Part shown: in pieces, positions 5,340-10,810 of the stretch | Numbering within the stretch: the stretch's first letter is position 1 | Layout of the letters: each line of letters starts with the position of its first letter | From: Pedosphaera sp. | GTDB taxonomy: Bacteria > Verrucomicrobiota > Verrucomicrobiae > Limisphaerales > Pedosphaeraceae | NCBI GenBank assembly: GCA_028293265.1 | Contig: JAQGPB010000078.1 | Coordinates: 1 to 10,810, forward strand | Direction: 5' to 3' | DNA length: 10,810 nucleotides | Program-made: the position numbers and the translations under genes | Notes under the pieces: generated by a model | What the model saw: only the letters and a program-made list of their open reading frames with translations | The model's database searches: none | What the model was told of the DNA's origin: nothing

Positions 5340-5975
5340 ATGAAATCCGCGATACCATGGGTGCTCGTCGTAGCCTTGCTGGGCGGCGATTATTTTTTAT
5401 TTTCCGCAGGCAAGGAAAAAGATGCCGAACTGGCGAAATTGCGGCAGGACAGCCTGGAATTGACGGGGTTGCGCGCCGAGAATGCGGAATTGAAAAAAAT
5501 TCCGTTGCAGACCGAGGAATTGGAACGGTTGCGCAAGGACCACGATGAACTGCTGCGCGTGCGCAACGAAGTCCAGCGGATGCGCGACCAGCTCAAGCAG
5601 CTCACCACGCAACTCGCCGCCGCGAAAACCCAGACCATGCAGGCGCAACAGGCGCAGCAACAAGCCGCGCAACTGGCCAACGAAGCCCAGGCCTTGAGCA
5701 GCCAGCAGGCCGAGCAGACCGCCGCCTATAAAAATAGCCAGGCTCAAGCCACCCTGTGCATCAATAACCTGCGTCAGATTGAAGCCGCCAAGCAGCAATG
5801 GGCCTTGGAAAACAAGAAGCCCGCCGACGCTGTCCCCACGCCCGAAGATTTGACGCCCTATCTGGCGAACCCGGCCCAGATCGTTTGTCCGGCTGGCGGA
5901 GTTTACACTGTCAACGCCATCGGCGTTTTGCCGGCGTGCAGCGTGCCAGGGCATTCGCTTGCACAAGCAAAATAG
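5340..5975 (+). CDS. Membrane-anchored coiled-coil protein with pseudopilin-like tail
   Basis: The protein has 211 residues from the ATG at 5340. One hydrophobic segment (about 5-22) is followed by a long charged, leucine-heptad region (about 25-100) and then an alanine/glutamine-rich stretch (about 95-135), together a strong coiled-coil candidate. The last 75 residues change character: C-I-N-N-L-R-Q-I-E-A-A-K-Q-Q-W-A-L-E (140-157), a D-L-T-P-Y-L block, C-P-A-G-G-V-Y-T (183-190) and C-S-V-P-G-H (200-205). This N-L-R-Q-I-x-x-A-K-Q-x-W-A and C-P-x-G-G-x-Y set is common in verrucomicrobial pseudopilin-like proteins, normally after an N-methylation helix. Here the prepilin cleavage motif is absent, so the tail appears to have been joined to a different anchor. 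The frame is also open upstream into the tRNA, but that part is rejected. Shine-Dalgarno support is weak. Function unknown; a structural envelope role is a guess. Confidence 0.83.
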   Translation: MKSAIPWVLVVALLGGDYFLFSAGKEKDAELAKLRQDSLELTGLRAENAELKKIPLQTEELERLRKDHDELLRVRNEVQRMRDQLKQLTTQLAAAKTQTMQAQQAQQQAAQLANEAQALSSQQAEQTAAYKNSQAQATLCINNLRQIEAAKQQWALENKKPADAVPTPEDLTPYLANPAQIVCPAGGVYTVNAIGVLPACSVPGHSLAQAK

Positions 5976-6123
5976 CGGATTCTCACCGGTCGGGTTAAGT
6001 CACCTCTAAAGGTCGTTTTGCCAAACCGCGCCTGTCCTAAAGATATTTTGATGGTCGTCCAAGGTGGTGCACCAGGGAACCAACACCCTTGCTTCTGTTG
6101 CAATGTATTTGCGGATTGACGAT

Positions 6124-7530
6124 TTAGACGTCGCTCAGCCGCCCGGTGGAATCACCGAAGCGCGCGAGATCGCGGAGGCCCATGCGGTCGGCCATGCTGA
6201 GGAAGAGGTTGCAGGTGGGCTTGGAGCCGTATTTGACGTAGCGGCCTGCATTGAGCGTGCCGCCGCCCTGGCCTGCCAGCACGAGCGGCAGGTTGGTGTG
6301 GGTGTGGCGGTTGCCATCGGCGTTGCCGCCGCCATAGACGATCATCGAGTTGTGCAGGAGTGATTTTCCGTCTACGTCCTTGGTTTGATCTAACTTTTGC
6401 ACGAACTTCGCAAACTGCTGCGCGTACCAACGGTCAATCTCGGCAACTTTCTTGATGCGCTCGGGTTTGTCCTGATGATGCGAGAGATCGTGGTGGCCCT
6501 CAAAAATGCCAATGTCGCCAAAGGAGCGGTTGTCGCCGTCGTGGGCCAGGCAAAGGGTGGCGACGCGGGTGGAATCGGTCTGGAAGGCCAGCGCCATCAG
6601 GTCGAACATGATGCCGATGTATTCGCCGTAGTCGGGGGGAATGCCCGGCGGGGTGTCGCGACCGGGGTCTTTTGCCGGACCAAACTGCTCCGATTTTTGA
6701 ATGCGGGTTTCGATGGAGCGGACGCCGGTGAGGTATTGGTCAAGCTTGTCGCGGTCGCGCGCGTCGAGCCTCGTTTCCATGCGGTGCGCGTCATCGAGGA
6801 TGAAATCGAGGATGGAGCGTTGTTCAACCTGGCGGCGCTTGCGATTTTCGGCGCGCTCGCCGGGTGCGCCGGCGCCGAAGAGACGCTCGAAGAGCAGGCG
6901 CGGATTGGTTTCCGGCGTCATCGGCGTCGAAGGCGAACTCCAGGAAATATTGTATTGATAAGCGCAGGAATAGTTGGAGTCGCAGGCGGCGGATTTGCGC
7001 ACGCTGTCGCAGGTCAATTCAAGCGACGGGAAACGGGTCAGGTGACCGACTTCGCGGGCGATGACTTGATCAATGGAAACACCGGCCTGGATGTCAGTGG
7101 CGCTTTTTTTCAGGCGCACGCCGGTCAGGAAGACGCCGCTGCCACGGGCATGGTCGCCCGCGCCGTCCGCTCCGCCAATGGCGTTGAGGTGGTCCAAACC
7201 GCCGAGCACCTGGAGATGCTTGCGGCTGGCTTCGAGCGGCTTGAGCGTTTCGCTGATGGGGAAATCAGCACCTTCCGCTCCCGGCCACCAGGAGGAAGGA
7301 ATGGCGCCGTTGGGGAAAAAGACGAAAGCAGTACGAAGCGGCGCGCCAGTGGGAGTAACGGCCAGCTTTCCGGCGGCCCTGGCAGCCCCCAGTGCCTTGA
7401 GCGAACCCATGGACGCGAAGGCTGGCAGCGCAATGCAGGCACCCAGGCCGCGCAGAAAATGGCGGCGGTTCAACTCCAGCCGGACAGAGCGCTGGACGGC
7501 GGTTTCCTTTGGGGCGTTGATAGTTTTCAT
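6124..7530 (-). CDS. DUF1552 Tat-exported protein
   Basis: The protein has 468 residues and belongs to the DUF1552 family, large paralogous families of which occur in Planctomycetota and Verrucomicrobiota. The N-terminus has a twin-arginine signal, N-R-R-H-F-L-R (21-27), then a hydrophobic stretch ending near A-L-G-A, so a folded and perhaps cofactor-bearing protein is exported. Conserved family blocks seen are F-F-P-N-G-A (71-76), W-W-P (81-83), G-L-D-H (111-114), D-H-A-R-G (126-130), P-S-L-E-L (168-172), N-P-R-L-L-F-E-R-L-F-G (209-219), H-H-D-L-S-H-H (346-352) and Y-G-G-G-N-A-D-G-N-R-H-T-H (399-411). The histidine-rich motifs could bind metal, but no activity is known to me. It starts 4 bp after the stop of the DUF1592 cytochrome gene and is surely co-expressed with it; this gene order is the standard pairing. 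After its stop there are 148 bp with no gene before the coiled-coil gene converges. Confidence 0.93.
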   Translation of the reverse strand: MKTINAPKETAVQRSVRLELNRRHFLRGLGACIALPAFASMGSLKALGAARAAGKLAVTPTGAPLRTAFVFFPNGAIPSSWWPGAEGADFPISETLKPLEASRKHLQVLGGLDHLNAIGGADGAGDHARGSGVFLTGVRLKKSATDIQAGVSIDQVIAREVGHLTRFPSLELTCDSVRKSAACDSNYSCAYQYNISWSSPSTPMTPETNPRLLFERLFGAGAPGERAENRKRRQVEQRSILDFILDDAHRMETRLDARDRDKLDQYLTGVRSIETRIQKSEQFGPAKDPGRDTPPGIPPDYGEYIGIMFDLMALAFQTDSTRVATLCLAHDGDNRSFGDIGIFEGHHDLSHHQDKPERIKKVAEIDRWYAQQFAKFVQKLDQTKDVDGKSLLHNSMIVYGGGNADGNRHTHTNLPLVLAGQGGGTLNAGRYVKYGSKPTCNLFLSMADRMGLRDLARFGDSTGRLSDV

Positions 7531-7534
7531 GGTT

Positions 7535-10078
7535 TCACTTTAGTTCAGCACGTTGCTGGATCTGCCCGGATGTCTTGTTGACGGGCACCGTAGCAGATTC
7601 CCGGCGTTTTTGGAAGGGGGCAGATTCAATTATTCCGGTGAGCAAGGCCGAGAAGCGTCCGTCCTGTTTTTCGAGACTGTCCACGATCTGATCCACGGTT
7701 TCGACGTCATAATATTCCAGGCCGCGGCCAAGGGCGTAGGTGAGCATTTTGCCGGTGAAGGTGCGGTAAAAATCCAGGTGATGATCGGTGGCGAGAATGT
7801 GTTTGAGCTCGCGGATATTGTTGAACTTTTCACCAGTGATGAGTTTGCCGGCGGCTTCAATGTCCTGGTCACGCTCTTTTTCGCGCCACATGCCCATGGC
7901 GTTGAAGTTTTCCAAGGCCAACCCGAGCGGGTCCATGCGGTTGTGGCAGGAAGCGCACAAAGGTTTTTCGCGATGAATGGCCAGCACCTCGCGCAAGGTG
8001 GGCTGACGGCCTGCGACCGCTTTTTCTGAATCTTCCAGCGGCGGAATGTTCGGAGGCGGCGGCGGCGAAGGGGTGCCGAGGACGTTTTCAAGGATGAACA
8101 GGCCGCGCTTGACCGGCGAGGTGCGCGTGGGATTGGAAGTGACCGCAAGAACGCTGCCCATCGTGAGCACCCCGCCGCGCGGACTGCCGGCCGGGAGCTT
8201 GACGAGGCGAAGTTCAGAGCCCGCGATGTTCAGATTGGTCAGGCCGTAGTGCCGGGCGAGGCGCTCGTTCAGATAAGTATAATCGCTGTCAATCAATTCG
8301 CGCACGCTGCGGTCTTCATGAATGATGTGGCCAAGATAGGACTCGACCTCGTGCCGCATGGCCTGACGCAGTTCACCGCCCAACTCGACGCGCGGAGGCC
8401 GGAAACCGCCGTCGCCGAACAGTTTCGTGCGGATTTCCTTGTATTCCTTCGTTTCCTCGGCATTGAGCTCTTCCCGCGGGCGGCTTCTCAATTCACGCAA
8501 GCGCGCCTTCATCCGCACTATTTCGGGGTCCTGCGTTTCCTCACGGTCGAGCACGGAGCGGGCATCAATGTTGACCGTGTCAATGTCCCGCGCCTGAAGC
8601 CATTGACCGGCGAAGTTGTGAACCAGCGCATCGGAACGATAGTCAGCCAGCATCCGTTTCACCTGCGCGGGGAGGTTTTGACGGAGTTGTTTCGTGGCGG
8701 CCAGCCGGAAGAGTTCGTCATCGGGCATGGAAGACCAGAGGAAGTACGAAAGCCGGGAAGCCAGCGCATATTCATCCACAAACGGCTGTGTTCCGGGCGG
8801 TTGGTTCGGCTCGATATTTTCTTCGCGGAAGAGGAACTGAGGTGACGCCAGCACGGCGGTCATGGCGTGGGCGATGCCAGCCTCGAAGGTCTGGCCGCGT
8901 TGTTTGTAAAAACCCTCGGCGAGGTTGGTCAGGCGGTCCACCGTGGCGTCATCAGCGGGATGGCGGAAGGCTTTCGTGGCAAATGCGCCCAGCAATTGCC
9001 GGGCATAGACCCGGCGCTCGGCAGTATTTTTTGGGGCGTCCTTCGTGAAAAAGCGCGCGTAATTTTTGGGCGGGACCTGGTATTTTTCATCTAGCGGCCC
9101 GCGGACAGTCACGGAATCAATCCGGAGAGACAACGAGCGGGCCTGCTTTTCATTCGGAGCAAGGGGTTCCACTTCAAAAGTCAGTTGATGGTCGCCGGCA
9201 GGCCATTCCCGGTTGAATTCAAAGTGGAATGGCCGGTCGCCCTCGCGGATGAACTCGCGGCGCAGGAGTTCCTGGCCGTCCGCCTTGAAAATGAGCCGGC
9301 ACTTGTTGTAATCAAATTGCTCGTCCACGAATTTTTCATTCGCGGCCATGTCCAGCACGAGCTGGTAACGGCCGGCGTGCTCGACGTGGAAGGTATTGGA
9401 AACCGAGGCATGATCGTAATAAGACAAGCGCAATGTCTTGCGGCCGTCATCGCCATTGTCCCGGTTGAAGGCGTGGCCGGGAATCGTCTTTTCCACCACC
9501 ACGAGGGACACGGTCGGCACGGTCTTGGCCACGATGGTTTTGGCGGCGTCCAGATATTTCTCGAACAGCATGGGCGACAGCGTGAGGACATCGCCGATGT
9601 TGTCGAAGCCGTAGCCGGTGTCATCCGCCGGAAACTCCTCGTTGGTGTCATAATCCATGCCCATCAGATCGCGGATGGTGTTGCGGTACTCGACGCGGTT
9701 GAGGCGGCGGAGCGTGACGCGGCCGGGGTCGGGGTTTTTCGGGTCAAGGCTGAAGGCGTCGTATTTGATCCAATCTTCAATGCGCCTGATTTCTGCGGCG
9801 GTGGGGCGCGGTTTTTTTTCCGGCGGCATGAGGCCGGCGCGCAGATTCTTCAAGGCGGCGAGCCAGAGATTGCGGTTGGTCACCAGTGATTCTTCGGACT
9901 TGAATTCATCGAAGGCAACTCCGCCCTTGTTTGCGCCGTCAGCGTGGCAATCAAAGCAATATTCGGTGAGAATCGGCTGGATGTCCGCGCGGAAATGCGC
10001 GGCGACGGGCAATTCCGCTGCCATGGCGGAAATGCCAAAAAACACCATCCCCGCCAGCAGATAAAATTGCTTGTGCAT
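7535..10078 (-). CDS. DUF1592-type exported multidomain cytochrome c protein
   Basis: The protein has 847 residues from the ATG at 10078; a TTG directly before it is an alternative. The signal peptide is about 1-20 (A-M-A then A-E-L). Domains in order: a planctomycete-type cytochrome c (PSCyt1-like, about 27-108) with C-F-D-C-H at 41-45 and a likely Met ligand in L-M-P-P; DUF1587 (about 122-185, R-R-L-N-R-V-E-Y-R-N-T); a beta-sandwich region (about 200-330) resembling carbohydrate-binding modules in such proteins; DUF1595 (about 353-420); DUF1592 (about 435-590, L-A-S-R-L-S-Y-F-L-W-S-S-M-P-D-D); DUF1588 (about 630-720, R-T-S-P-V-K-R-G) with a second haem motif C-A-S-C-H at 708-712; and DUF1585 to about 810. 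The length and plan are complete for the family. It is periplasmic or surface-exposed; its substrate is unknown, although related modules are often linked to polysaccharide or redox chemistry. First gene of the DUF1592-DUF1552 pair. Confidence 0.95.
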   Translation of the reverse strand: MHKQFYLLAGMVFFGISAMAAELPVAAHFRADIQPILTEYCFDCHADGANKGGVAFDEFKSEESLVTNRNLWLAALKNLRAGLMPPEKKPRPTAAEIRRIEDWIKYDAFSLDPKNPDPGRVTLRRLNRVEYRNTIRDLMGMDYDTNEEFPADDTGYGFDNIGDVLTLSPMLFEKYLDAAKTIVAKTVPTVSLVVVEKTIPGHAFNRDNGDDGRKTLRLSYYDHASVSNTFHVEHAGRYQLVLDMAANEKFVDEQFDYNKCRLIFKADGQELLRREFIREGDRPFHFEFNREWPAGDHQLTFEVEPLAPNEKQARSLSLRIDSVTVRGPLDEKYQVPPKNYARFFTKDAPKNTAERRVYARQLLGAFATKAFRHPADDATVDRLTNLAEGFYKQRGQTFEAGIAHAMTAVLASPQFLFREENIEPNQPPGTQPFVDEYALASRLSYFLWSSMPDDELFRLAATKQLRQNLPAQVKRMLADYRSDALVHNFAGQWLQARDIDTVNIDARSVLDREETQDPEIVRMKARLRELRSRPREELNAEETKEYKEIRTKLFGDGGFRPPRVELGGELRQAMRHEVESYLGHIIHEDRSVRELIDSDYTYLNERLARHYGLTNLNIAGSELRLVKLPAGSPRGGVLTMGSVLAVTSNPTRTSPVKRGLFILENVLGTPSPPPPPNIPPLEDSEKAVAGRQPTLREVLAIHREKPLCASCHNRMDPLGLALENFNAMGMWREKERDQDIEAAGKLITGEKFNNIRELKHILATDHHLDFYRTFTGKMLTYALGRGLEYYDVETVDQIVDSLEKQDGRFSALLTGIIESAPFQKRRESATVPVNKTSGQIQQRAELK

Positions 10079-10363
10079 CAATTCCAGCCATTCCGTGTGT
10101 GTTACTCGCCAGTATCTCCTATAATGACGCGCATTTCACGCTAATTATTCGGGTTTTTTCCCACCTTTTCGGGTGGTGACAAGCCGGGCCATTGATCCTC
10201 ATAAAAATAGTGTCCTTGCCGCAGGCTGGTGATCGCGGCGCAAAAGCGGCAGAGGGCTGCCGCACTCCAAGACTTGGCGGAGAGCGGAAAGGTCAATTTC
10301 GTTGTGCTTTGAGGCCTTGCGTCGTATCTATCCCAAGCGGGACGTTGGTTCCGAAATTACGGC
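10079..10363. other. Divergent intergenic region
   Basis: These 285 bp separate the start of the cytochrome gene from the start of the rhomboid-like gene, so both promoters should lie here. I see no coding sequence. A perfect TATAAT stands at 10120-10125 on the + strand but lacks a convincing -35 at the right distance. A short hairpin (CCACC at 10161-10165, GGTGG at 10172-10176) is not followed by a T-run on either strand. The only strong structure is the REP-like hairpin at 10246-10277. Confidence 0.6.
10246..10277. repeat. REP-like double hairpin
   Basis: GCGGCAG (10246-10252), loop AGGG, CTGCCGC (10257-10263) is a perfect 7-bp stem. It is followed directly by CCAAG-A-CTTGG (10267-10277), a second small dyad. 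The sequence resembles, from memory, a palindromic element scattered through intergenic regions of verrucomicrobial genomes. There is no T-run, so it is not a typical terminator. Confidence 0.5.
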
Positions 10364-10810
10364 ATGGATAACGACAACCTGATTTTTTGGTTCGTGGTTT
10401 TTTCCGCCTCGGTTGGACTGGTGGTGGGATTGACGCGGGTGCGTTCCGCCGGGCCCGGGTGGGCCGTGGTGTGCATGGCAATTCTCCTGGTAGCGGCCGG
10501 CGGCCGGCTGTGGAAGCAGAATGCCTTGATTTATGCTTCGCTGGGCATGTGGTTGTTATTCGTCATGCTGCCGGGAATCATTGGCAAGGCCTATCATCGC
10601 CGCCTGCTGCAACAGCATTACGGCGCGGCGCACCGGCTGGCGCGGATCATCAGTTGGCTGCACCCGTTTGATGGCTGGAGAGGACAGCCGGAGATTGTTC
10701 GGGCCATTGAACTGGCCCACCGGGGCGAACTGGGCGCGGCCTCGGACTTTTTGAAGCGTTTTCGGGGGGAAAAATCGCTCCAGGGGCTCGCGGCGATGGT
10801 CAATCTCTAC
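10364..10810 (+). CDS. Rhomboid-family-like membrane protein, N-terminal part
   Basis: The frame is open from an ATG at 10364 to the window end (149 residues) and runs off it. The N-terminal part shows three hydrophobic segments (about 6-23, 31-47, 53-75). A basic, cytoplasmic-looking stretch follows, containing W-L-H-P-F-D-G-W-R-G-Q-P (98-109), then an alpha-helical repeat-like part R-A-I-E-L-A-H-R-G-E-L-G-A-A (113-126). From memory, this three-segment start plus H-P-x-D-G-W and an A-x-x-G-x-x-x-A-A helix pair is the N-terminal extension of verrucomicrobial rhomboid intramembrane serine proteases; the catalytic G-x-S-G and H would lie beyond the window. Without them the family call stays tentative. 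It could instead be a TPR-containing membrane protein. It is divergent from the cytochrome gene, and Shine-Dalgarno support is poor. Confidence 0.55.
   Translation, partial: MDNDNLIFWFVVFSASVGLVVGLTRVRSAGPGWAVVCMAILLVAAGGRLWKQNALIYASLGMWLLFVMLPGIIGKAYHRRLLQQHYGAAHRLARIISWLHPFDGWRGQPEIVRAIELAHRGELGAASDFLKRFRGEKSLQGLAAMVNLY

Noticed and set aside
6060..6095. GGTGCACC-centred dyad after the coiled-coil gene as a terminator
   Set aside because: Short and interrupted, with no T-run; not enough to call a terminator.
6397..7581. Long plus-strand frame of 394 codons opposite the DUF1552 gene
   Set aside because: The minus strand encodes an unmistakable full-length DUF1552 protein; the opposite frame is a GC-driven shadow with no recognisable domain.
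10120..10125. Perfect TATAAT on the + strand
   Set aside because: No acceptable -35 at 16-18 bp, and it is about 240 bp from the next start; a chance match in an AT-rich stretch cannot be excluded.
10160..10176. CCACC/GGTGG hairpin as terminator
   Set aside because: Stem of only 5 bp, not followed by T residues on either strand, and located between divergent genes where no terminator is needed.
1..10810. CRISPR array, toxin-antitoxin, phage or transposase genes
   Set aside because: No spaced direct repeats, no small paired genes with recognisable motifs, and no integrase or transposase motifs on either strand.

Overview
The window looks like a chromosomal segment of a free-living Verrucomicrobiota bacterium, probably of the Pedosphaera/Limisphaera type. 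The evidence is the pair of planctomycete/verrucomicrobial giant-family genes (a DUF1552 Tat-exported protein and a PSCyt1-DUF1587-DUF1592-DUF1588-DUF1585 cytochrome), pseudopilin-like C-terminal domains of the type common in this phylum, moderately high GC with many weak ribosome binding sites, and intergenic palindromic repeats. This assignment is inference from protein style; no rRNA is present.

Layout. (1) Positions 1-231 hold the C-terminus of a pseudopilin-like protein on the + strand. (2) Positions 343-2361 hold three minus-strand genes read as pstS, then a VOC/PhnB-like protein, then an exported protein of unknown function. The spacing suggests one transcript. Upstream of pstS, at 2414-2453, three PHO-box-like heptamers lie on an 11-bp register pointing at pstS, so the unit is probably induced by phosphate limitation. 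No pstC, pstA or pstB gene is in the window. (3) Divergently, 2557-4461 holds three plus-strand genes: a DUF4097 exported beta-helix protein, a DUF3592 membrane protein and a DCC-family thiol-disulfide protein. (4) A thioredoxin 2-like gene with a zinc ribbon (minus, 4512-4985) converges on them. Upstream of it lies a roughly 150-bp imperfect palindrome containing 8-bp ACCCA repeats. Then come tRNA-Arg(CCG) at 5241-5317 and, 22 bp later, a membrane-anchored coiled-coil protein with a pseudopilin-like tail. (5) Positions 6124-10078 hold the two-gene DUF1592/DUF1552 module on the minus strand, with a 4-bp gap. (6) A 285-bp intergenic region contains a REP-like hairpin, and the window ends in the N-terminal part of a membrane protein resembling verrucomicrobial rhomboid-family proteins.

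How the genes fit together. Most products act in the cell envelope: phosphate capture, an envelope adhesin-like beta-helix, thiol redox, and an exported cytochrome paired with a Tat substrate. I see no defence island, CRISPR array, transposase or biosynthetic cluster. The least-explained items are the DUF1592/DUF1552 pair, the Pho-regulated solo pstS unit, the palindromic element at 5031-5181, and the coiled-coil/pseudopilin fusion beside the tRNA.
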